A stretch of DNA of 6,111 nucleotides from Chromatiaceae bacterium (GCA_012962365.1 DTXR01000530.1:1-6111); one strand, 5' to 3'; counted from the stretch's first letter, positions 1 to 5,677 are shown. Notes: generated from the sequence alone by a model not told the origin. Made by a program: numbers and translations.

Positions 1-2
1 AC

Positions 3-332
3 GCCACGCACTGGCGTGTTGGCGCTGGCTTCGACATGGGTGATTTCCACATCGGCGCAGTTTACGCTGACCAAGGTGATCTGACTGCCAGCGACAACTA
101 CACCGTCAATGGCGCCTTCAAGTTTGGTAACAACAAACTGAAAGCCCAGTGGTCACAAATCGACCCGGACAGCGGCAGCAAATCTGACGCCTGGGCTATC
201 GGCCTGGATCATAACTTCAGCAAGCGCACCAAAATGTACGTCCAGTATGCTGATTCCGAGCACGGCCTGAATACCACCAACCCCGCCGGCGAGCAATCTG
301 GCCTGTCCTTCGGCATGGTTCACAAGTTCTAA
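3..332 (+). CDS. Outer-membrane porin, C-terminal part (5' end outside window)
   Basis: This is the last 109 codons of a porin whose start lies before base 1; the reading frame is open from base 3 to the TAA at 330-332. The visible protein alternates short amphipathic strands (for example HWRVGAGFD, FHIGAVYAD, KLKAQWSQI, KMYVQYADS) with polar turns rich in Asp, Gly, Ser and Asn, as expected of an outer-membrane beta barrel. It ends in GLSFGMVHKF: a terminal Phe with hydrophobic residues at alternating positions, the usual signal for insertion by the Bam complex. The GMVHKF ending resembles the Gram-negative porin family with 16-stranded trimers (porin_4/OmpC-like), known to pass small hydrophilic solutes. 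The signal peptide and the constriction loop are outside the window, so substrate preference cannot be judged. It is followed by its own terminator, so it is the last gene of its transcript. Confidence 0.88.
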   Translation, partial: ATHWRVGAGFDMGDFHIGAVYADQGDLTASDNYTVNGAFKFGNNKLKAQWSQIDPDSGSKSDAWAIGLDHNFSKRTKMYVQYADSEHGLNTTNPAGEQSGLSFGMVHKF

Positions 333-386
333 TCAGAACCTGACCGAGGTAATTATATAGACGCCGATAGAGCATCCATATAATCC

Positions 387-421
387 AAAAAAGGGGAGTG
401 TGAAAGCACTTCCCTTTTTTT
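387..421 (+). terminator. Rho-independent terminator of the porin gene, probably bidirectional
   Basis: GGGGAGTG (393-400) pairs with CACTTCCC (407-414), with one G-T wobble and a 6-base loop. The stem is flanked by six A on the left (387-392) and seven T on the right (415-421). The A and T tracts make it work in either direction, so it ends the porin transcript 55 bases after its stop codon. It could also catch rpiA read-through arriving on the other strand. Confidence 0.9.
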
Positions 422-496
422 ATGCCTGTATTTATTTCCACTGCAGATACCGTGCCTGGAAAAATGCCCTCCCTGGAATTTTTCTCGTCGCAAAGC

Positions 497-512
497 AAAA
501 ATTGCAATTTTT
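497..512. repeat. Perfect 16-bp AT-rich palindrome in the porin-rpiA spacer
   Basis: The bases 497-512 (AAAAATTGCAATTTTT) equal their own reverse complement. They sit in an AT-rich stretch (about 477-550) that contrasts with the GC-richer genes around it. It could be a protein-binding site or a weak hairpin. No gene start lies close by on either side, so a promoter role is unlikely. Function is unknown. Confidence 0.4.
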
Positions 513-565
513 ATTTTACTTACATTTTCAATTACTTGCTGTGATCAAAAATGTCAGGGTATATC

Positions 566-606
566 TGCCCCGCGTGGGCATCTCGCTTTTTCGAGGTGCT
601 CCCTCG
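566..606 (-). other. Two small hairpins immediately downstream of rpiA
   Basis: Reading on the rpiA strand, CGAGG/CCTCG (602-606 with 592-596, 5-base loop) begins one base after the rpiA stop codon. GGGCA/TGCCC (576-580 with 566-570) follows. Neither is followed by a T run on the rpiA strand, so these are not classic intrinsic terminators. They may protect the 3' end of the mRNA or assist Rho-dependent termination. The strong hairpin at 387-421 is the next possible stop for rpiA transcription. Confidence 0.35.
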
Positions 607-1269
607 TCATTCCGGCAATATGGTTTTGGCGCCTGACTCCGACCCCAGAATCAGCACATCCGCCGGGCGATGCCCAAAGATACCTACTGTTACGACGCCC
701 GCAAGCTGGTTTATTTGTGTCTCCAGTTTTACCGGTTCCATGATCTCCAGGTTCTCCACATCCAGGATGATGTTGCCATTGTCGGTAATGAAATTCTCAC
801 GCCATACCGGGGTACCACCCAGTTTGACCAGCTCTCTGGCCACATAACTGCGCGCCATGGGAATCACCTCTACGGGCAGGGGAAATTTGCCCATGACATG
901 TACCAGTTTGCTTTCATCGGCGATACACACAAACTTCTTGCTGGCCGCGGCGATGATCTTTTCCCGGGTAAGCGCGCCGCCACCACCTTTGATCAGATGC
1001 AGTGAATAGTTGGATTCATCCGCGCCATCGACATAGATCTCCAGTTCTCCAACCGCATTCAGGTCGAATACCTGCATACCGATCTGCTTCAGACGTTCGG
1101 TAGAAGCTTCGGAGCTGGATACCGCGCCTTCAAACCGTCCCTTCACATCAGCCAGCAGATCGATGAAATGATTTACCGTTGAACCCGTGCCAATACCCAG
1201 CACGCCGCTGTCTGGCAGATATTCCAGCGCGGCCTCTGCCGCCTGACGCTTTAATTCATCTTGAGTCAT
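607..1269 (-). CDS. rpiA: Ribose-5-phosphate isomerase A
   Basis: RpiA interconverts ribose 5-phosphate and ribulose 5-phosphate in the non-oxidative pentose phosphate pathway, in the cytoplasm. The 220-residue protein is nearly the length of the E. coli enzyme (219) and collinear with it. It has the phosphate-binding GIGTGSTV (25-32), SSSEAST (51-57), the acidic motif YVDGADE (79-85), the [11 protein letters not shown] stretch (94-104), and [12 protein letters not shown] (128-139). The active-site residues known from E. coli, Asp81, Asp84, Lys94 and Glu103, fall at the same positions here. The ATG at 1267-1269 is chosen because MTQDELK matches the family start and a purine-rich stretch (GGAGAAAAGAAGG) lies just upstream. 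The gene is divergent from ilvA across a very short gap, an arrangement also known in Pseudomonas. Nothing looks truncated or damaged. Confidence 0.97.
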   Translation of the reverse strand: MTQDELKRQAAEAALEYLPDSGVLGIGTGSTVNHFIDLLADVKGRFEGAVSSSEASTERLKQIGMQVFDLNAVGELEIYVDGADESNYSLHLIKGGGGALTREKIIAAASKKFVCIADESKLVHVMGKFPLPVEVIPMARSYVARELVKLGGTPVWRENFITDNGNIILDVENLEIMEPVKLETQINQLAGVVTVGIFGHRPADVLILGSESGAKTILPE

Positions 1270-1357
1270 ACCTTCTTTTCTCCTTTTTTATCTCTTGCAA
1301 TAAGTTACCATTACAGCATTGAAAACGCCATTGCCATGTCTGCCCATGGCCACACTG

Positions 1358-2878
1358 ATGTCCCGTAATTATCTGGAAAAAATTCTTCGCGCCCGTGTCT
1401 ATGATGTTGCCCGGGAGACGCCCCTGGAGTTCGTTCCTCGCCTGTCCGATCGCCTTGAAACCAACATCTGGCTCAAGCGCGAAGATATGCAAAGCGTTTT
1501 TTCCTTCAAATTGCGCGGCGCCTATAACAAGATTTACAACCTGTCTGAAAAACAGAAAAAGCAGGGCGTAATCGCCGCGTCTGCGGGCAACCACGCACAG
1601 GGCGTGGCGCTCGCGGGAAAACGTCTTGGCGTGCCCTCTCTGATCGTCATGCCCACCACGACACCACCGATCAAGGTGCAAACGGTGCGTAAACTTGGCG
1701 CCCGCATCATACTGCACGGCGATTCCTACGATGATGCCTATGAACACGCAAAATCACTGGTAAAGGAAAAAGGACTGGTATTTGTACATCCGTTCGATGA
1801 CCCGGATGTCATCGCAGGGCAGGGAACCGTCGCTATGGAAGTGCTGCGGCAACACGAAGATCCCATCGAGGCGATATTCATTCCGGTGGGCGGCGGCGGG
1901 CTGATCGGGGGCATGGCCGCCTATATCAAACGGGTAAGGCCGGAGATTCGCGTCATCGGCGTGGAGCCGGAAGACACACCCACGCTGCAGCGCGCACTTG
2001 CTGCCGGTCGCAGAGTCAGCCTCAAACAGATAGGTCTGTTTGCTGACGGCGTCGCCGTGCGCCAGATCGGCAAAGAAACCTTCAAGCTGGCAAGGCAATA
2101 TGTGGATGATGTGGTGCTGGTCACTACGGACGAGATCTGCGCCGCAATCAAGGACATCTACGATGATACCCGTAGCGTCGCCGAGCCCGCAGGCGCCCTG
2201 GGGATTGCCGGAATCAAGAAATACCTGCAGAAGAAAAAGAGCCGGCGCGGAAATCTTGTGACCATCCTCAGCGGAGCCAACATCAACTTCGACCGGCTTC
2301 GCCACGTATCAGAAAGAGCCGAGCTGGGCGAGCAGCGCGAAGCCCTGTTCGCGGTTGAGATTCCGGAACGCCCCGGCAGTTTCCTGAGCTTCTGCCGGCT
2401 TCTGGGCAAGCGCAACATCACGGAATTCAATTACCGCTATCATGACGATGTACGTGCTCACGTATTCTGTGGCATGGAGCTGTCACGAGGTGCCGAAGAG
2501 CGTAATAGCATTATCGAACGCCTGCAACAAAAGGAGTTCGGCATTACTGACCTGACGGACAATGAAACGGCAAAGCTGCATATCCGTTACATGGTCGGCG
2601 GGCATGCCCCTCAGGTAAAGAATGAACGCCTGTTTCGGTTCGTATTCCCCGAGCGGCCGGGAGCGCTATTGGATTTTCTCGCCGGTTTGAGCCGCGGCTG
2701 GAACATCAGCCTGTTTCATTACCGCAATCACGGTGCGGCCTACGGGCGCGTACTGGTCGGTGTCCAACTCCATGGCACACAAGTCACCGAATTCCGAGCG
2801 TATCTGAAAGACCTAGGTTATCGCTACCACGAAGAAACCGACAACCCTGCTTATCAGCTTTTCGCTGGTGCCGGTTGA
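1358..2878 (+). CDS. ilvA: Biosynthetic threonine ammonia-lyase (threonine deaminase)
   Basis: IlvA converts threonine to 2-oxobutanoate and ammonia using pyridoxal phosphate, the committed step to isoleucine. Counting from this start (506 residues; E. coli has 514), the catalytic domain covers about 1-320. It has the PLP lysine in SFKLRGAYN (Lys51), SAGNHAQG (75-82), the phosphate-binding GGGGL (178-182) and SGANINF (305-311). Two ACT-like regulatory domains follow, about 328-412 and 424-500, with the family-typical ELGEQREAL, EFNYRY, RYMVGG and WNISLFHYR. Two such domains mark the long, isoleucine-inhibited, valine-activated biosynthetic type rather than the short catabolic TdcB. The start is uncertain: homology begins at MSRNYLEKIL (1358), but ATG at 1346 and TTG at 1319 are also in frame, and none has a clear Shine-Dalgarno. 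The gene stands alone, with no ilv leader peptide or attenuator visible. Confidence 0.96.
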   Translation: MSRNYLEKILRARVYDVARETPLEFVPRLSDRLETNIWLKREDMQSVFSFKLRGAYNKIYNLSEKQKKQGVIAASAGNHAQGVALAGKRLGVPSLIVMPTTTPPIKVQTVRKLGARIILHGDSYDDAYEHAKSLVKEKGLVFVHPFDDPDVIAGQGTVAMEVLRQHEDPIEAIFIPVGGGGLIGGMAAYIKRVRPEIRVIGVEPEDTPTLQRALAAGRRVSLKQIGLFADGVAVRQIGKETFKLARQYVDDVVLVTTDEICAAIKDIYDDTRSVAEPAGALGIAGIKKYLQKKKSRRGNLVTILSGANINFDRLRHVSERAELGEQREALFAVEIPERPGSFLSFCRLLGKRNITEFNYRYHDDVRAHVFCGMELSRGAEERNSIIERLQQKEFGITDLTDNETAKLHIRYMVGGHAPQVKNERLFRFVFPERPGALLDFLAGLSRGWNISLFHYRNHGAAYGRVLVGVQLHGTQVTEFRAYLKDLGYRYHEETDNPAYQLFAGAG

Positions 2879-2881
2879 GGG

Positions 2882-2899
2882 AACAGGATTATCCCTGTT
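2882..2899 (+). other. Small stem-loop just after ilvA
   Basis: AACAGG (2882-2887) pairs with CCTGTT (2894-2899) around a 6-base loop, starting four bases after the ilvA stop codon. No T run follows, so it is not a standard terminator. It may stabilise the ilvA 3' end or be fortuitous. Confidence 0.3.
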
Positions 2900-2913
2900 G
2901 GGAAGATGATCGA

Positions 2914-2965
2914 CGTAGCCGGATGAAATCTGGCGCGGAAGCACGGCTTTTGCTATCCGGCAACG
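2914..2965 (+). repeat. REP-like inverted repeat downstream of ilvA
   Basis: CGT-A-GCCGGAT (2914-2924) pairs with ATCCGGC-A-ACG (2955-2965), giving ten base pairs interrupted by one A-A mismatch, with a G-T pair inside (2925/2954). The left arm, GTAGCCGGATGAA, resembles the head of the repetitive extragenic palindromes common in gammaproteobacteria (GCCGGAT...ATCCGGC type). The position just after a gene end is also typical. With only one copy in this window, repetition cannot be shown. It could instead be part of a Rho-dependent termination zone for ilvA. Confidence 0.4.
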
Positions 2966-2999
2966 CGTAAGAAAACAAAAGGCCCTGATGCAGGAGAAA

Positions 3000-3029
3000 C
3001 TGAGGGGTGTGTTAAACTGCACCCCTCAG
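3000..3029 (-). terminator. Perfect 10-bp hairpin downstream of the histone-like gene; possible terminator
   Basis: CTGAGGGGTG (3000-3009) pairs perfectly with CACCCCTCAG (3020-3029) around a 10-base loop, starting 15 bases after the stop codon of the histone-like gene. On the - strand the bases after the stem are GTTTCTCC, and a T-rich patch comes only about 20 bases later (CCTTTTGTTTT, 2973-2983). Termination may therefore be weak. On the + strand it would face the end of ilvA, so it may separate the two convergent transcripts. Confidence 0.5.
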
Positions 3030-3044
3030 GTCAGAATTGGACCC

Positions 3045-3434
3045 TTATCTTTTTCTGCTTGCCTTCTTTTTGGCAGCTTTTTTCTTGCTCACCTTTTTCT
3101 TGGCGACCTTCTTGGCCACTTTCTTTTTAGCGGCTTTTTTTACAATCTTTTTCTTAGCAACTTTCTTTTTTGCCACTTTTTTCTTGGTAACTTTCTTCTT
3201 AGCTACTTTTTTCTTCGCAGCTTTCTTGGCGACTTTCTTCTTGGCGATCTTCTTGGCCACTTTCTTTTTAGCGGCTTTTTTTACAATCTTTTTCTTGGCA
3301 ACTTTCTTTTTTGCCACTTTTTTCTTGATAACTTTCTTCTTAGCTGCTTTCTTTACTACCTTTTTCTTGGCTGCCTTTTTCGAAATAACCGCCTTTTTCT
3401 TAGCAGTCTTTTTCTTTGATGTCTTCTTTGCCAT
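3045..3434 (-). CDS. Histone H1-like lysine-repeat DNA-binding protein
   Basis: The predicted protein has 129 residues, 71 of them Lys (55%), the rest almost all Ala and Val with a few Ile, Thr and Ser. It is a run of short units of the form xxKKK or xxKK ([14 protein letters not shown]). This matches the histone H1 tail-like proteins of bacteria (AlgP/AlgR3 and chlamydial HC2 types), which bind DNA without strong sequence preference and help compact the nucleoid. No globular domain, signal peptide or membrane segment is present. Residues 35-69 are repeated nearly exactly at 82-116, reflecting a 141-bp duplication in the DNA. The ATG at 3432-3434 is chosen because MAKKTSKKK is family-like and GGGGGA lies at ribosome-binding distance; in-frame starts further upstream would add unrelated residues. 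Its specific role and any link to its neighbours are unknown. Confidence 0.85.
   Translation of the reverse strand: MAKKTSKKKTAKKKAVISKKAAKKKVVKKAAKKKVIKKKVAKKKVAKKKIVKKAAKKKVAKKIAKKKVAKKAAKKKVAKKKVTKKKVAKKKVAKKKIVKKAAKKKVAKKVAKKKVSKKKAAKKKASRKR
3100..3204 (-). repeat. Internal duplication in the histone-like gene, copy 1
   Basis: Bases 3100-3204 match 3241-3345 with three differences in 105 positions (3107, 3156, 3187). The offset is 141 bp, exactly 47 codons, so the frame is kept. Identity at this level, including synonymous positions, is more than the lysine-rich coding alone would require and points to a recent in-frame duplication or gene conversion. Confidence 0.85.
3241..3345 (-). repeat. 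Internal duplication in the histone-like gene, copy 2
   Basis: This is the partner of 3100-3204, offset by 141 bp with three mismatches. It encodes the first repeat in the protein (residues 30-64), with an Ile where the other copy has Thr (VIKKK against VTKKK). Confidence 0.85.
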
Positions 3435-3495
3435 GAGATCCCCCATTAACAGTTCAATACACGAGACGCAATAAAATTGCACTCAACTGTTTGTG

Positions 3496-3524
3496 AGTAT
3501 AAACAACTCACCAATAAATGCCAG
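3496..3524 (-). promoter_or_regulatory. Candidate sigma70-type promoter of the histone-like gene
   Basis: On the - strand CTGGCA (3519-3524) and TATACT (3496-3501) are separated by 17 bases. The -10 matches the consensus at five of six positions and the -35 at four. Transcription would start near 3489, leaving a leader of about 55 bases before the ATG at 3434. Two dyad symmetries cover the promoter: TAAATGC-CA-GCATTTA (3515-3530) over the -35, and GTGAGT-7-ACTCAC (3493-3511) over the -10. These are plausible repressor sites but unproven. Confidence 0.5.
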
Positions 3525-3691
3525 CATTTACCGCCACTTAACAACTTAATAACCGACATGCTTCAAACAACAATCGCCATTCATGATGCATGAAACATCG
3601 CAGGCCTGTTATGCAAACAGCAACATGCAATATCGGCAACATGTATCGCGGTGCTTGAAAGCCACCTTTGATTGCAGGCAGGTAAAACGTT
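3525..3691. other. Gene-free interval between the histone-like promoter and the cyclo-ligase stop
   Basis: I see no convincing gene here. The stretch is AT-richer than its surroundings and holds loosely repeated words (CAACATG at 3621-3627 and again near 3637). No T-tailed hairpin marks the end of the cyclo-ligase transcript, so that operon may read through toward the histone-like gene, which lies downstream on the same strand. Confidence 0.4.
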
Positions 3692-4279
3692 TCAGCGTAT
3701 GTATAGCGTGTTTTCCGTCACCACGGCATCCATGGGAACATCCCAGGGTTGTTCATGAACACGCCTGATCTTCTGCAACTCATAGGCATAACCAACAAGC
3801 ATGGGGCCTAGCCAGTGCCGCCTCTTTCGACGCCATGCAAAACTGCGATCATAGTATCCGCCACCCATGCCCATTCGGTTTCCCTTGCTGTCGAATGCTA
3901 CCAGGGGTGTGATTACCAGATCCAACGCCCAGGGTTTGATCAGCGTTGCAGATGTCCATATCGGCTCCGGTATGCCATAACGATTCGGCTTCAATACGTC
4001 ACCAGGTTTCCATGGTGCAAACCAGAGCCGTTTGTGATCCAGCGGATACAACACCGGCAGGTAACAACGCTTGCCCATGGAACAGGCATGTTCCAGCAGA
4101 GGCATGGTGTCCAGTTCGCCATCTGCAGGCAGATACAGAGCGATGGTTCTTGCTGTGACAAATCGACGCAGGGAAGCCACGCGTCTGGCAGCCCGGCCGG
4201 CAGCACATGCAGAATACGCTGCACTCAGGCATCTTCGCCGTTGGCGGATCTTCTTTCTGGTATCCAGGGAATGGTTCAT
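3692..4279 (-). CDS. 5-formyltetrahydrofolate cyclo-ligase
   Basis: This enzyme (MTHFS; Fau/YgfA in E. coli) uses ATP to turn 5-formyl-tetrahydrofolate into 5,10-methenyl-tetrahydrofolate, returning a storage folate to the one-carbon pool. The 195-residue length is normal. Visible family marks are the basic N-terminal segment KKIRQRRRCLS (9-19), LYLPADGELDT (48-58), YGIPEP (101-106), the substrate/ATP loop GNRMGMGGGYYDR (133-145) and the C-terminal WDVPMDAVVTE (179-189). The ATG at 4277-4279 fits the family start and no other start is near. The bases before it lack any Shine-Dalgarno and are almost all C and T. It lies just after the 6S RNA, as in E. coli where ssrS and this gene share a transcript. 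Expression is therefore likely tied to the 6S promoter. The gene is often called fau or ygfA. Confidence 0.95.
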   Translation of the reverse strand: MNHSLDTRKKIRQRRRCLSAAYSACAAGRAARRVASLRRFVTARTIALYLPADGELDTMPLLEHACSMGKRCYLPVLYPLDHKRLWFAPWKPGDVLKPNRYGIPEPIWTSATLIKPWALDLVITPLVAFDSKGNRMGMGGGYYDRSFAWRRKRRHWLGPMLVGYAYELQKIRRVHEQPWDVPMDAVVTENTLYIR

Positions 4280-4299
4280 GGGAGAGAGGGGGAAGGGAA

Positions 4300-4490
4300 G
4301 ACATCCTCCGCCTGTGCCGTTTCTGGTTTGTGACCTTGAACCGGCAGGTTCAAGTGGGAGTCTCGGCTACAGTTCAGGCTTTCCGTTCAGGACGGACATG
4401 CACACCACTGTAGTATTCCTGACCCCCCGTCTAATGTACTAAGGCTCAAGGGTTTACTAAGCCAGTTCACGAACACTGCAGAGGATGCCT
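4300..4490 (-). ncRNA. ssrS: 6S RNA
   Basis: 6S RNA mimics an open promoter and sequesters sigma70 RNA polymerase in stationary phase. Reading the - strand, several blocks line up in order with the E. coli RNA: TGTTCG then a CTGGC/CCAG-type segment and CTTGAGCC near the 5' end; GCATGTCCGTCC, then AAGCCTGAACTG in the middle; and CACTTGAACC then GGTTCAAGGTCAC near the 3' end. The ends form a 12-bp closing stem, GGCATCCTCTGC (4478-4489) with GCGGAGGATGTC (4300-4311), including two wobbles. The resulting length of about 190 bases fits the E. coli 184. Its place between zapA and the cyclo-ligase gene is the known conserved position. Exact ends are estimated from the stem. I saw no strong promoter before it; any would lie in the end of zapA. 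Confidence 0.92.
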
Positions 4491-4517
4491 TCAACCTAAA
4501 GGCTACTCCGATTGCGA

Positions 4518-4832
4518 CTAAAGTTCCAGTTGATTAAATTGATGCAGCGCAACTTCAACCTGATCCTGCAGGTTTCGCATCTTGCGTTCGAGAGAGGCGT
4601 CGACTTCATTGCTGTTGTTGCTGAGGTTCAACAGTTCATGAGCCATGTTCAACGCCACCATGACCGCTATACGCTCTGTGCCTATGATTTTGCCGGTCTG
4701 GCGAATGGCGCGCATACGCTCATCCAGGTTCAGCGCCGAGGCCAGCAGGGCATCTTCCTCGCCCGGCTCGCAGGCCACGCGGTATTCCTTGTCCATGATG
4801 CTGACGGTAACCGTCTTTCCAGCCTTGCTCAC
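4518..4832 (-). CDS. zapA: Cell division protein ZapA
   Basis: ZapA binds FtsZ filaments and cross-links them, helping the division ring to assemble at midcell. The 104-residue protein has the family layout: an N-terminal strand region with VSIMDKEYRVAC (10-21), the EEDALLASALNLDERMRAIR helix (25-44), the conserved IIGTERIAVMVALNMAHELL (49-68), and a C-terminal coiled coil for dimer/tetramer formation (about 69-101). The start is the GTG at 4830-4832, which overlaps the TGA of the gene upstream by four bases (GTGA), so translation is probably coupled. GAGG lies 10 bases before it. The stop is 28 bases before the 6S RNA. The pairing with a small coiled-coil gene upstream is common in Pseudomonas and relatives. 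Confidence 0.95.
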   Translation of the reverse strand: MSKAGKTVTVSIMDKEYRVACEPGEEDALLASALNLDERMRAIRQTGKIIGTERIAVMVALNMAHELLNLSNNSNEVDASLERKMRNLQDQVEVALHQFNQLEL

Positions 4833-5062
4833 GTATTCGCCTCGAGAGATTTCAACCGGGTAATGATGGCACCGACCCGGCTGCGTGCAGTCTGGTTCTT
4901 TTCCATAAGCGCTGCACGCTCTTCCTGCAGCCTTTCCTGCTGGGTACGCAAGAGGCGGTTTTCTTCTTTCAGGTAGGCACAGGTATCAATCAACGCCTTG
5001 ACCTGTTCCTCAAGTATGTCGAAAGTCTGTTGCGAACTATTTTGTTCAGACGGCTTACTCAT
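4829..5062 (-). CDS. TIGR02449-type small coiled-coil protein (ZapB-like partner of zapA)
   Basis: The 77-residue protein is mostly one predicted coiled coil (about 14-73), with leucines or other hydrophobics spaced in heptads through ILEEQVKALIDTCAYLKEENRLL and onward. Its C-terminal part, EERAALMEKNQTARSRV followed by ITRLKSLE, closely resembles the short TIGR02449 proteins encoded before zapA in Pseudomonas and other gammaproteobacteria. Their function is not firmly known. The layout and coiled coil suggest a ZapB-like division role, which is inference. The ATG at 5060-5062 is the only good start; there is no Shine-Dalgarno before it, and the promoter's -10 box ends 9 bases upstream. The gene overlaps zapA by four bases and is the first gene of the - strand operon. 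Confidence 0.85.
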   Translation of the reverse strand: MSKPSEQNSSQQTFDILEEQVKALIDTCAYLKEENRLLRTQQERLQEERAALMEKNQTARSRVGAIITRLKSLEANT

Positions 5063-5071
5063 AGTAGTAGG

Positions 5072-5100
5072 AATATAGTTTGCATCACTCCAAGGGTCAA
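5072..5100 (-). promoter_or_regulatory. Sigma70-type promoter of the TIGR02449-zapA operon
   Basis: On the - strand TTGACC (5095-5100) and TATATT (5072-5077) each match consensus at five of six positions and are spaced by exactly 17 bases. The usual start, about 7 bases past the -10, would be near 5065, only 1-5 bases before the ATG at 5062. The mRNA would be leaderless or nearly so, which agrees with the missing Shine-Dalgarno. Confidence 0.65.
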
Positions 5101-5140
5101 GGGCGCCTCATTCGGTTTGGCAATCTGTTAACATTTACCC

Positions 5141-5677
5141 ATGAACGATTTTACCCCCGATTACAGGCACCTGGCAGATCAAATCGATTCCGCCGGCCTC
5201 GACTACAGCGCCGCGGAAATTCACGGCATTCTTGCAGGCATGCTGTGCGGAAGAGCCGCGAACTGGCAACAGATCTTGTTTGAAGAAGTCGACCCCGAAG
5301 ATGCCTGGGTACAAAGCTGTGCCGAGGAAGTGGAGAACCTGCTGCTGTTCACCGCAGAAGAACTTCGCAGCGGGAACATCCCGTTACAGCTGATGCTGCC
5401 CGAAGAAGATGCTCCCGTTGCAGAAAGAGCTGCCGCAATACGCGACTGGAGTCAGGGCTTTCTGTTCGGTTTCGGCCTTGCCGGCAAGCAGAAACAGCAA
5501 TTATTGGACAGCGATGCCGACGAGGCCTTGCAGGATTTTACCGAGATCGCACGCATGAACGTGGAGGACTTCGGTGAACGCCGTGAGGCAGAGGAAGCAT
5601 TGATGCAGCTGGAGGAATATCTGTGGGTCGCAACTTCCCTAATCTGGCACGAGGCTGGCAGCAATGACACAGAATGA
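5141..5677 (+). CDS. ygfB: UPF0149 family protein (YgfB/YecA-like)
   Basis: The 178-residue acidic protein matches the UPF0149 family seen as YgfB in E. coli, a small all-helical dimer. Visible marks are SAAEIHGILAGMLCG (23-37), PLQLMLPEED (81-90), RDWSQGFLFGFGLAG (101-115) and the C-terminal EEALMQLEEYLWVATSLIWHE (151-171). The zinc-binding SEC-C tail of YecA relatives is absent. In Pseudomonas aeruginosa YgfB is reported to lower ampDh3 expression through AlpA and so affect beta-lactam tolerance; whether that applies here is unknown. The ATG at 5141 fits the family start, though only a weak ribosome-binding site is seen. It is divergent from the zapA operon across 78 bases and overlaps pepP by 14 bases, so the two are cotranscribed. 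Confidence 0.92.
   Translation: MNDFTPDYRHLADQIDSAGLDYSAAEIHGILAGMLCGRAANWQQILFEEVDPEDAWVQSCAEEVENLLLFTAEELRSGNIPLQLMLPEEDAPVAERAAAIRDWSQGFLFGFGLAGKQKQQLLDSDADEALQDFTEIARMNVEDFGERREAEEALMQLEEYLWVATSLIWHEAGSNDTE

Noticed and set aside
400..847. Open frames in the porin-rpiA spacer running into rpiA
   Set aside because: One starts inside the terminator and the others run antisense to rpiA; the composition is not coding-like.
1256..2430. Several open frames on the strand opposite ilvA
   Set aside because: They lie opposite a full-length conserved enzyme, resemble no family and lack ribosome-binding sites; they are codon-bias shadows.
2988..3474. Two long + strand frames rich in Phe and Leu that look like membrane proteins
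   Set aside because: They are the complement of the lysine repeats (AAA/AAG become TTT/CTT). The - strand frame has a ribosome-binding site, a promoter and a known family pattern.
3493..3511. Resemblance of TTGTGAG-T-ATAAACAA to the lac operator
   Set aside because: The likeness covers one half and a few bases; no LacI-type gene or sugar gene is present, so only the dyad itself is reported.
3815..4442. Open frames on the + strand across the cyclo-ligase gene and 6S RNA
   Set aside because: They overlap a well-supported enzyme gene and a structured RNA on the other strand, and have no recognisable domains.
4491..4530. Promoter for 6S RNA in the end of zapA
   Set aside because: The best hexamers match consensus at only about three of six positions each, too weak to call.
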